Shown here piece after piece: positions 7,132 to 14,711 of a stretch of 41,947 nucleotides of DNA. The notes beneath the pieces are model-generated. The model ran no database searches. It saw only the letters and a list, made by a program, of their open reading frames with translations, and was not told the origin of the DNA. How positions within the stretch are numbered: the first letter of the stretch is position 1; each line of letters begins with the position of its first letter. The stretch is from positions 1 to 41,947 of the forward strand of contig CALODS010000060.1 of NCBI GenBank assembly GCA_942492225.1, read 5' to 3'. Source of the stretch: JAFGTX01 sp942492225 (lineage in GTDB: Bacteria > Bacillota > Clostridia > Peptostreptococcales > Acidaminobacteraceae). Made by a program: the position numbers and the translations under genes.

Positions 7132-10100
7132 TGGAAGAATCGAATATGTCAATCCTAAATTTACCGAGATAACCGGCTATACCAAAGAAGAGGCCCTTGG
7201 GCAAAACCCAAGAGTGTTGAAATCCGGTTTAACTGCCGACCATGTTTTTAAAGATATGTGGACGACTATTTTAAGTGGCAAAGAGTGGAGTGGCGAGTTT
7301 TGTAACAAGAGAAAAGATGGGGATCTTTTTTGGGAGAAAGTATCTATGTCACCCATTAAAGATGATGATGGAAAGGTAATAAATATATTAGCAGTAAAAG
7401 AAGATATAACTGAAGCGAAAAAAATGCGAGAAGAACTTAAAAATAGTGAAGAAAGATTAAGAAGAATTATGGATTCATCTCCTGCCATGATGTTTATAAA
7501 GGATATCAATGGTGTCTATACACACACGAATACTGCCTATGATGATTTTATGAATATGACCGATCATAGTGTTATTGGGAAATCTCTATTTCAAATATAT
7601 GATGAAGAAATTGCTGAAGCGTTTTATGCCAATGATATGTCAATTGTTTCATTGGACAAAATTGTTCAGAAAGATATTGATTTTTATAAAGATGGAAAAT
7701 TACATCACCTCTTGGAAACAAAGTTTCCTATTCATGGTTCTGATGGGCAAATAGTGGAAATAGGAGCCTGGGTTTTAGACATTACAGATCGTGTAAAAGC
7801 AGAAAAAGAAACTAAGCTCATTTTAGAAGCTGTTGGTGAGGGCGTATTTGGTGTTAACACCCAAGGGGAAGTCATATTTATGAACCCAATGGGTGAAAAA
7901 ATACTTGGTTATACTAAAGATGAGATAATTGGTAAAAAAATTCATAATTTGGTTCATCATTCGCATGAAAATGGCGAGCCATATAATTTAGAAGAATGTC
8001 CAATGTATAAAACCTATAATTTAGGTGAAGAGTATTCAATTGATAATGAGGTTCTGTGGCATAAAGATCAACACACAATACAAGTAGAGTATAAAAGTGT
8101 ACCCATGAAACAAGGACATGAGATAATTGGTGCCGTTATTATTTTTAGAGATATTAGTGAGATGAAACGTGCACAAGCGAAAGTGATCCAATCTGAGAAA
8201 CTCTTAAAGGCTTTGTTTGAAGCACTACCTGTTGGCGTTACTTTGCTTGGTAGTAATGGTGAGATACTTGAAGCTAATAGCATATCAGAATCCATACTTG
8301 GGGTATCCACAGATGAACATAAGATGAGAGGGCTTCAATCTCAAAAATGGGAGATTGTAGATGAGAATATGGAAACAATGCCTGTAGAGAATTATCCTGC
8401 TTCCAGGGCTCTTGCTGAAGGAATTCTGATTGAAAATGTTCAAATGGGTATTTTTCGACCTGATGATTCATTTGTATGGATTAGAACAAGTGCTGCACCT
8501 ATCGATAAAAAGTATGGTGGTGTTGCTATAGCTTTCGAGAATATTACAGACGAGATACGCCAAGCTGAAGCTACAAATAAAGCATTAAAAAGAGTTGAAA
8601 CATTATATGAAGCATCTATGATGCTACAAAACAAAACTGAAATTCATGATGTTTTAAAAATTATATTATCACAATTACAGTTAGTTGTACCATTTGAATC
8701 AGCATCTATTCAAGAGTTTATTGATGGTAAATTTAGGATTATATCTTGTAAAGGGTTCGCTAATGAAGAGGATATCATTGGAATGGAAATCGAAATAACA
8801 GAAGACTCTATTGCTGAAAAAGTACTTACAAAAAAAGAACCCCTAATTGTAGGGGATGTACGAATATATTCAGAGTTTAAAGATATGTCAGAAAATAAGG
8901 GGATTAAGTCATGGTTAGGAATCCCTCTTATATTTGAAGGTGAGGTTATTGGTGAAATAACTCTCGATTCACAAGAATTAGATTTTTACAATGCAGAGAT
9001 GGCAGAAATAGGCATAGCTTTTGCAAGTCAAGCGGCAATGGCTATCAAGAAAGCGCGCTATTTAGAGGAAATTACAGCGGCTAAAGAAGAAGCTGAACAT
9101 AGTAAGAAAGAACTTGAGAAGCTTATATACCAATCAGAAATGGCTCTAGAGTTAACAAAATCAGGTTATTGGCATGTACCAATTGTGGATGATCCAGGCT
9201 ATTACATTAGCTCTGAGCGTGGTATTGCTATATTTGGTGACATTCCAAAAGATGACTTTAGGTATGATTTAGATACCGAGTGGATGGCACATGTAAAAGC
9301 AGGGGATGAAGATGCTGCAGAAGTGACAACCCAAAACTTTATCGATTCTATAGAAGGGATTGTTCCTGAATATGATTCGGTTTATGCTGTAAAAAGGCCA
9401 GTTGATGGAGAAAAAGTGTGGATTCATGCTATAGGCAGAGTTTTTAGAGATGACGATGGTGTTGCCCAAGATATGTGGGGGGTTTACCAAGACATTACGG
9501 AACAAAAATTAATTGAAGAGGAACTTCACAAATCTAAAGAGTTAGCAGAATTAGCTACTCAAGCTAAAAGTGACTTTTTAGCAAATATGAGTCATGAAAT
9601 TAGGACACCTATGAATGCGGTTATTGGTTTGACAAATTTACTTATGAAAACCGATCTGAACAAGAAACAAATGGATTATGCGAGTAAAGTAAGTTCATCA
9701 GCAAATAATCTATTGGGCATTATTAATGATATATTGGATTTCTCGAAAATTGAAGCGGGTAAACTAGACCTTGAGAAGATTGAATTTGACCTTCAAGATG
9801 TATTAGATAATTTATCTAATGTCATAGGCATTAAAGCGTTTACTAAAGGACTAGAGTTTATAATATCTAAACCATTGGATGTTCCAAACAATTTGATTGG
9901 TGATCCATTAAGATTAGGTCAAATATTACTGAATCTAGCCAATAACGCGATTAAATTCACAGAAGACGGTGAAATTATTGTAAAAGTCATTGTCAATCAC
10001 ATTGAAGAGAATAATGTTAATTTGAGATTCTCAGTTTCCGATTCAGGTGTTGGAATGACGGAGGAACAACAAAGTAAATTATTTAAGGCATTTAGTCAGG

Positions 10101-11767
10101 CTGATATTTCAACAACTAGAAAGTATGGCGGTACAGGACTAGGGCTTAGTATTTCAAAACAATTAGTTAATTTAATGGATGGTAATATTGATGTAAAAAG
10201 CAAGTTAGGTAGTGGAAGTGAGTTCTATTTTACTGCACAGTTTGCCATTAGTAAAAATGTAAAGAAAAAAATAATTATTCCAGATGATGTACAAGATCTT
10301 AAAATTCTTGTTTGTGATGACAATCAGATTTCACGAGATGTTTTGGAAGACTATTTTATCGATTTTGGTTATGAAACGACTTTAGTTGGGTCAGGTGAAA
10401 AAGCAATTGAAGAATTCGCTAGAAAACCAGAATATTATGATGTGGTTGTTATTGATTGGCAGTTACCTGGGAAAAATGGTAATGAGACATTAAAAGAGTT
10501 AAAGAAAAACTTTAGAGAGAGTAAGATACCAAAACTTATTTTGATTACAGCTTATGGACGTGAAGAAATTATCTTAAAAGCCAAGGAAGAAGGTTTTGAT
10601 GAATTATTAATGAAACCTATTAATCAATCAGTATTGTTTGATACTATCATAAATCTGTATGGTCAGGAGATTGAGGATAACAGATCAATAAATGAAAATG
10701 GTACAATTATGCCAGCTGGATTCGATAAAATCAGAGGTGCCAAAATTCTATTAGTCGAAGACAATGAGATTAATAGACAAGTGGCAACTGAAACGTTGGA
10801 ATATGAAGGGTTTATCGTTGAGAGTGCTAACGATGGACAAGTTGCGGTTGATTTATTGACTAAGAGTTGGTCTGGTTTTGATGTTGTACTAATGGACTTA
10901 CAGATGCCAATATTAGATGGTTATGAGGCAACAAGAGTAATTAGAAAAAGTATAACTTCAGACATGTTACCAATAATTGCACTTAGTGCTGACGCTATGA
11001 CAGGTACAGATAAGAAAGTCTTTGAAGTTGGTATGGATGATTATGTAACAAAACCTATTGATCCATTTGAGTTGTTTAGTGTTTTAACTAAGTGGATTGA
11101 ACCTAAAGAACGACAATATAGTCAAAAAACTTCTAATGATCCATTAGAAAGTCATATAGATAATATGTTAGAAGAACTGAACGAAAGTGACTATTTTAAT
11201 GTGACAAAAGCTGCCAAGCGATTACAAGGAAATTATCGGTTATTATATGATGTGACTGTGAAATTTGCCAATAAGAACTCTAATGCTTTAGAGGATATGG
11301 TTAAGGCAATATCAGAGGATAAGCTAGAAGATGCAGTTCGAATTGCTCACACTTTAAAAGGTTTGTCTGATAGTATAGGTATTGATAAGTTGAGAGATAA
11401 GTTCGCTAGGTTAGAGTCGAATATACTAAGTCGGACAGAAACCTCTTTGTTAGAAATAGAAGAATTTAAAGACACATTTGATACAATTATTCAGACAATC
11501 GTAAATGCAACAAAAAATAATCCTGAGGTGAAATTGTATTTGCCATTTGAAGCATCTAAAGTATTAGATGGTTTAGAACAAGTTGTAGCATATCTTGAGG
11601 AATATGATACTGCTGCTACTGTTGCTTTTGAGGGTATAAGTCCAATGCTTGGGAATGGACCATATGAAGCATTAGCCACTAAATTATTAGACTTACTCAA
11701 TGACTTTGAGTTTGAAGACGCTGTTGTGGTTTGTGAGGAACTTAAAGCTAAAATTCTATCCGAGTAA
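7091..11767 (+). CDS. Hybrid histidine kinase, PAS/GAF/kinase/receiver/HPt part
   Basis: This frame carries the rest of the kinase. In order it has four PAS domains (about 5-115, 120-235, 240-355, 365-485), a GAF domain (about 500-650) and a fifth PAS (about 690-810). Next come HisKA with H835 in NMSHEIRTPMN and a HATPase with NLANNAIKF, DSGVGMT and GGTGLGLSI (about 935-1055). Two receivers follow (D1122 in VIDWQLPGKNG; D1269 in LMDLQMPILDGYE), then an HPt domain with H1420 in AHTLKGL. All catalytic residues are present, so a full phosphorelay is possible in one chain. There is no ribosome site before the TTG at 7091, so this is not a separate gene but the continuation of the sensor part. Likely partners are the receiver proteins upstream (inference). 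Confidence 0.9.
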   Translation: MKQSPASVVITDINGRIEYVNPKFTEITGYTKEEALGQNPRVLKSGLTADHVFKDMWTTILSGKEWSGEFCNKRKDGDLFWEKVSMSPIKDDDGKVINILAVKEDITEAKKMREELKNSEERLRRIMDSSPAMMFIKDINGVYTHTNTAYDDFMNMTDHSVIGKSLFQIYDEEIAEAFYANDMSIVSLDKIVQKDIDFYKDGKLHHLLETKFPIHGSDGQIVEIGAWVLDITDRVKAEKETKLILEAVGEGVFGVNTQGEVIFMNPMGEKILGYTKDEIIGKKIHNLVHHSHENGEPYNLEECPMYKTYNLGEEYSIDNEVLWHKDQHTIQVEYKSVPMKQGHEIIGAVIIFRDISEMKRAQAKVIQSEKLLKALFEALPVGVTLLGSNGEILEANSISESILGVSTDEHKMRGLQSQKWEIVDENMETMPVENYPASRALAEGILIENVQMGIFRPDDSFVWIRTSAAPIDKKYGGVAIAFENITDEIRQAEATNKALKRVETLYEASMMLQNKTEIHDVLKIILSQLQLVVPFESASIQEFIDGKFRIISCKGFANEEDIIGMEIEITEDSIAEKVLTKKEPLIVGDVRIYSEFKDMSENKGIKSWLGIPLIFEGEVIGEITLDSQELDFYNAEMAEIGIAFASQAAMAIKKARYLEEITAAKEEAEHSKKELEKLIYQSEMALELTKSGYWHVPIVDDPGYYISSERGIAIFGDIPKDDFRYDLDTEWMAHVKAGDEDAAEVTTQNFIDSIEGIVPEYDSVYAVKRPVDGEKVWIHAIGRVFRDDDGVAQDMWGVYQDITEQKLIEEELHKSKELAELATQAKSDFLANMSHEIRTPMNAVIGLTNLLMKTDLNKKQMDYASKVSSSANNLLGIINDILDFSKIEAGKLDLEKIEFDLQDVLDNLSNVIGIKAFTKGLEFIISKPLDVPNNLIGDPLRLGQILLNLANNAIKFTEDGEIIVKVIVNHIEENNVNLRFSVSDSGVGMTEEQQSKLFKAFSQADISTTRKYGGTGLGLSISKQLVNLMDGNIDVKSKLGSGSEFYFTAQFAISKNVKKKIIIPDDVQDLKILVCDDNQISRDVLEDYFIDFGYETTLVGSGEKAIEEFARKPEYYDVVVIDWQLPGKNGNETLKELKKNFRESKIPKLILITAYGREEIILKAKEEGFDELLMKPINQSVLFDTIINLYGQEIEDNRSINENGTIMPAGFDKIRGAKILLVEDNEINRQVATETLEYEGFIVESANDGQVAVDLLTKSWSGFDVVLMDLQMPILDGYEATRVIRKSITSDMLPIIALSADAMTGTDKKVFEVGMDDYVTKPIDPFELFSVLTKWIEPKERQYSQKTSNDPLESHIDNMLEELNESDYFNVTKAAKRLQGNYRLLYDVTVKFANKNSNALEDMVKAISEDKLEDAVRIAHTLKGLSDSIGIDKLRDKFARLESNILSRTETSLLEIEEFKDTFDTIIQTIVNATKNNPEVKLYLPFEASKVLDGLEQVVAYLEEYDTAATVAFEGISPMLGNGPYEALATKLLDLLNDFEFEDAVVVCEELKAKILSE

Positions 11768-11805
11768 TTACAAGATAATAAAAATGTAACTGGAAAGAGT
11801 ACGAT

Positions 11806-11856
11806 ATGTTTAAAAATTTAATTGTAGAGGATGATCTAATAAGTTTGGATATGTGA
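11806..11856 (+). pseudogene. Remnant of a response regulator start
   Basis: An ATG with a GGAAAGAG site opens MFKNLIVEDDLISLDM and stops after 16 codons. FKNLIVEDD is a typical receiver-domain beginning with its acidic pair. The rest of such a domain is not found after it, so this appears to be the stub of a regulator lost by internal deletion. It is short, so chance resemblance is possible. Confidence 0.35.
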
Positions 11857-11864
11857 GGTGTGAT

Positions 11865-12037
11865 ATGCTATATGTAGCAATAAGTAGTGCGTATAGTGTC
11901 GTTGAGGCCACTGAAACTGGCTGGAGAGCTAATGTTCAGGAAACTAATAGTATTGATTTTGAACGAGTTGCAATGAACTTATTGAAGATTTAGATGACGT
12001 CAAAGAAAGAGTCATCAAATTAGATTCTAAAACATAG
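11865..12037 (+). pseudogene. Small hypothetical protein gene with one-base frameshift
   Basis: A GAGGTG site precedes ATG 11865. The frame reads MLYVAISSAYSVVEATETGW and continues to FERVA, then stops at 11991. Adding one A at about 11972 (GCAATGAA to GCAAATGAA) restores FERVANELIEDLDDVKERV and an end at 12037, giving about 57 residues, mostly polar and helical. The function is not recognised. It sits between the hybrid kinase and a terminator and may be the tail of the same transcription unit. Confidence 0.4.
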
Positions 12038-12069
12038 ACTGATAAGTTGTTTAGGGCTTTTAAAAAAAT

Positions 12070-12113
12070 GGTGAGGTTTAGTATAGTTGACTATATTGAA
12101 CCTCGCCTTTTTT
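12070..12113 (+). terminator. Intrinsic terminator of the kinase region
   Basis: GGTGAGGTT pairs with AACCTCGCC, with an inner AGTATAGT/ACTATATT helix, and is followed by TTTTTT. It is the last host-type element before the mobilizable transposon. Confidence 0.88.
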
Positions 12114-12318
12114 GATATTCCTTTTCATATGTATGATATTGTATTGAATGATTCGCTCATTCCATATAGTATATATATTTATAATGTAAATGGAGTCAAA
12201 ATTCTACTCTAAATAAATTTATGTAGATAATAATTGATTTACATGAATTTTGTGTTACTCAAGTCCAAACAACTTGAAAGTTATAGATTGAGTTTAATCA
12301 GAAATTTGTGTATCACAT

Positions 12319-12401
12319 CACTGACCTTGGTCAGTGGCAAGCTACCTAGAAGTTTAACTTTTGCCTTCTGCAAAAGTGCTTCTAGTCCCTTGCTTCGCAA
12401 G
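12319..12401 (+). promoter_or_regulatory. Cluster of three hairpins, candidate oriT
   Basis: Three inverted repeats lie side by side: CACTGACC/GGTCAGTG (12319-12336); a long composite stem with CTAGAAG (12346) to CTTCTAG (12385) outside and ACTTTTGC/GCAAAAGT inside; and CTTGC/GCAAG (12389-12401). They lie 0.65 to 1 kb before the MobC and relaxase genes, where oriT of mobilizable elements is often found. The oriT assignment is inference; transcription attenuation is an alternative. Confidence 0.4.
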
Positions 12402-12438
12402 AAAAACATAAAGTTTAAAACCAATTATGGGAGTTAAG

Positions 12439-12477
12439 CTTTCATTTTCATTTATATGAGAATGAAAGTTTTTTTTT
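12439..12477 (+). terminator. Intrinsic terminator in the element leader
   Basis: CTTTCATT (12439-12446) pairs with AATGAAAG (12461-12468), with a small inner TCA/TGA helix, followed by nine T. It would stop transcription coming from the left before the mobilization genes. Confidence 0.75.
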
Positions 12478-12498
12478 GTTTTTTGATAAAACTTTGGC

Positions 12499-12607
12499 CA
12501 TTTCCACCTTATTTACGGCTTATCAGTGAAGGGGAATGAGCCTATAAAATAAATAATTTTGGTACACCCCCTCGATTTATCGGCTTATAAGTGAGGAGGT
12601 GTTTTTA
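12499..12607 (+). promoter_or_regulatory. Paired hairpins, possible attenuator before the mob operon
   Basis: Two hairpins share a related loop (ATTTACGGCTTATCAGTGA and ATTTATCGGCTTATAAGTGA). The first is CATTTCCACCTT/GAAGGGGAATG. The second is ACACCCCCTC/GAGGAGGTGT with a T tail (12564-12607), so it looks like a terminator. The right arm of the first could instead pair with the left arm of the second (AGGGG with CCCCT), which would be an antiterminator arrangement. No ligand or leader peptide is evident. Confidence 0.4.
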
Positions 12608-12648
12608 GTTTTAAAGTGGAACCTAAATATTTATTGAGAGGAGAGTTT

Positions 12649-13050
12649 ATGAGATTTCATAACAGAGAGCATGAAAGTAACTTAATTAGATTGATGATAA
12701 AAGACAAATCTAATCCAAAAGACATGGAGCGACTTGCTATGTTTTATATTCTAGCAGGTAATTCGGACTTGTATTCAAAGGTAAATCAAATATATGACTT
12801 TGATGAACATTTGATCAAGTTAGAATGTTTAGCAGATAGGCGTGTTGATTTATGTAGCAGTGCAAGAACATTAGTTAAGCTAGGGTTTAACTTGTACAAC
12901 GGCTACAAAGATGAAAATTTTACACCAATGGATATACTATCGAATCTTGATAGTGATAATTATTCTTTGGCTATGGAGTCGTTTAATGTTAGATTCGGTT
13001 ATTCTTCTACGGAAGAAACTAATGAAGAAGATGATGAGATTGAGATGTAG
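12649..13050 (+). CDS. DUF6075 family protein
   Basis: A 133-residue protein beginning MRFHNREHESN, with a GAGAGGAGAG ribosome site before ATG 12649; a longer frame from GTG 12616 has no such support. The body (ERLAMFYILAGNSDLYSKVNQIYDF, LVKLGFNLYNGY) matches DUF6075 proteins as I remember them, which are common in clostridial mobile elements and have no known function. The very acidic C-terminus (EETNEEDDEIEM) resembles the acidic end of the relaxase downstream. It is the first gene of the mobilization operon, directly abutting the MobC-like gene. Confidence 0.75.
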   Translation: MRFHNREHESNLIRLMIKDKSNPKDMERLAMFYILAGNSDLYSKVNQIYDFDEHLIKLECLADRRVDLCSSARTLVKLGFNLYNGYKDENFTPMDILSNLDSDNYSLAMESFNVRFGYSSTEETNEEDDEIEM

Positions 13051-13059
13051 GTGGTTGTT

Positions 13060-13362
13060 ATGAAAAATGAATATATAGGATTTAAAGTTTCATCTTATGA
13101 TAATGAACTCATCAGAGCTAAAGCCGAAAAAGCAAAACTTTCCTTATCATCCTATGTAAGGACTTCATCTCTTGAAAAAGAAATCAAAGTGATTGATGGG
13201 CTTAGAGAACTGATTCCTAAGTTAAATGCGATCGGTAATAATCTAAATCAGTTGACTGTCATGTTAAGGATGGGAAATATCCAAAATCCAAACTTGGAGA
13301 CTATCAAATCACAGTTTGTTGAGTTTGTAGAACAAGCAAATTCTGTCTTGGATGGGAAGTGA
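13060..13362 (+). CDS. MobC-like plasmid mobilization relaxosome protein
   Basis: About 100 residues. The N-terminal part (IGFKVSSYDNELIRAKAEKAKLSLSSYVR) is a ribbon-helix-helix DNA-binding segment. It is followed by LIPKLNAIGNNLNQLTVMLRMG, which is the signature of MobC-type relaxosome accessory proteins. Such proteins bind oriT and help the relaxase open it. I prefer ATG 13060 over GTG 13051 because TAGGTGG lies at proper spacing. It ends three bases before the relaxase start, so the two genes are coupled. Confidence 0.85.
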   Translation: MKNEYIGFKVSSYDNELIRAKAEKAKLSLSSYVRTSSLEKEIKVIDGLRELIPKLNAIGNNLNQLTVMLRMGNIQNPNLETIKSQFVEFVEQANSVLDGK

Positions 13363-13365
13363 TCT

Positions 13366-14460
13366 ATGGCAATTATTAAAATGCAAAAAGTTAAAGCAGG
13401 TAAACCTTACGGATTAAAGGCGGTACTGGATTATATCCAGAACCCTGATAAAACAGATAATGGTCAGTTAATATCTGCAAAAGACTGTTTACAGGAATGT
13501 GCATATAAACAGATGCATCTAGTAAAACAGGATTATAAACAACTACATGGACGTCAGTATGTTCACATCATTCAGTCATTTAGTCTATCTGATGACCTAA
13601 CCTTTGATACTGCACATGAAATTGGTCAGAAACTTCTTGAAAGCTTTCATGGTTTTCAAGGAGTAATAGCTACGCACACTGATAGACAACACATTCATAA
13701 CCATATTGTTTTAAACGCCGTTAACTTTGAATCCGGGCTGAAATGGCAGCAATCTAAAAGAGACTTACAGAACTTAAAAGACTTGTCAGATCAGTTATGT
13801 AAAGACTATGGCTTATCAGTGATAGAAAAAGGTGTAGGTTGGCAAAGTTATGGTGAAAATCAAGCAAATAAGGGCATTGGAAGTTGGAAGCAAGAACTTG
13901 CCAATGTAGTTGCTACTTCCGTGAAAAAAAGCAACACACGGGAAGAATTCATTCACTATTTGAATGATAAAGGAATAGAAGTTGAGTTCAGAAAAGAAGA
14001 TATTTTATTTTCATTGGATAACGGCATGAAGTGTTGTGGCGATACGTTACTGTCCTATGGTGATTATTCCAAAGAGAATCTAAACAATGATTTTCAATAT
14101 AATAACTTGTTGTTTATGGAAGTTGAAAACAATCCTATGATGATGTATCAAGCTGTAGGATTAGCATCAGACTTATTAGGTAGAGAGGATAGAAGTGAAT
14201 TAGGTGATAAGTATTTACATGGTAAACAACTATCAGCATTAGAAGGTGAAGCGTTGAAAGAGGCTATTTCTGAATTGATGAAAGGTGGTGGATATAAAGG
14301 TAACATTAGTCAAAAAAAAGATAATGATCAAAACCGAGTACCATACTTCTTGATGACAATTGCAGACACTTTAGAATCAATTATTGAAGATCAGAATCGA
14401 ACAAAGCAATATGAACTGTTTAGAGAAAAATATAATGAAGAAGATGAATTAGAAATGTAA
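13366..14460 (+). CDS. Relaxase/mobilization nuclease
   Basis: A 364-residue relaxase that nicks oriT and stays covalently bound to the 5' end for transfer. The N-terminal catalytic domain has a likely nucleophile Y23 (VLDYIQNP) and the three-histidine metal motif HTDRQHIHNHIVLN with H109, H111 and H113. The C-terminal half is less conserved and ends in an acidic tail (EEDELEM). It is shorter than many relaxases of this kind, which carry a long C-terminal extension, but the catalytic part is complete. It lies in the mobilization operon between MobC and TnpW-like genes. Confidence 0.92.
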   Translation: MAIIKMQKVKAGKPYGLKAVLDYIQNPDKTDNGQLISAKDCLQECAYKQMHLVKQDYKQLHGRQYVHIIQSFSLSDDLTFDTAHEIGQKLLESFHGFQGVIATHTDRQHIHNHIVLNAVNFESGLKWQQSKRDLQNLKDLSDQLCKDYGLSVIEKGVGWQSYGENQANKGIGSWKQELANVVATSVKKSNTREEFIHYLNDKGIEVEFRKEDILFSLDNGMKCCGDTLLSYGDYSKENLNNDFQYNNLLFMEVENNPMMMYQAVGLASDLLGREDRSELGDKYLHGKQLSALEGEALKEAISELMKGGGYKGNISQKKDNDQNRVPYFLMTIADTLESIIEDQNRTKQYELFREKYNEEDELEM

Positions 14461-14476
14461 AGAAGGGAGTCGCAAG

Positions 14477-14689
14477 ATGGAGACAAAAACAACTATTAAA
14501 ATAGAAAGTCAAACAGAGATAAAAGATAAACTTTATCTTGTGACTTCATATTATTCAAATGATAAAACACTTGAAGAAGTATTACTTCAAGCTATAAAAC
14601 GTGACGCTACTTCATTTGAAAATGATAAAGCTGATGAAAAAAGTAGCCATTCAAGTTATAATGATGTTAGCAATATTTTCAGTCGCTGA
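14477..14689 (+). CDS. TnpW-like transposon-encoded small protein
   Basis: A 70-residue protein with an AAGGGAG ribosome site. The arrangement ETKTTIKIESQTEIKDKLYLVTSYY followed by TLEEVLLQAIKRDA resembles the small TnpW-type proteins that precede serine recombinases in clostridial transposons, with a short insertion in the first strand region. The function of that family is not established; a role in controlling excision or expression is only a guess. Its stop codon lies about 20 bases before the recombinase start. Confidence 0.55.
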   Translation: METKTTIKIESQTEIKDKLYLVTSYYSNDKTLEEVLLQAIKRDATSFENDKADEKSSHSSYNDVSNIFSR

Positions 14690-14711
14690 TGTTGTAGTTG
14701 AAAGGAGATAT

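Larger units (their letters stand above)
12114..12648 (+). other. Left leader of the mobilizable element, no gene
   Basis: About 530 bases without a convincing gene; an open frame at 12234-12437 has no ribosome site or recognisable content. The region is instead rich in hairpins: a cluster at 12319-12401, a terminator at 12439-12477, and two related hairpins at 12499-12607. The left boundary of the mobile element probably lies in the AT-rich first 120 bases but I cannot place it. Confidence 0.6.

Noticed and set aside
12234..12437. Open frame of 67 codons in the element leader
   Set aside because: No ribosome site, no recognisable content, and it runs through three hairpins and into a terminator.
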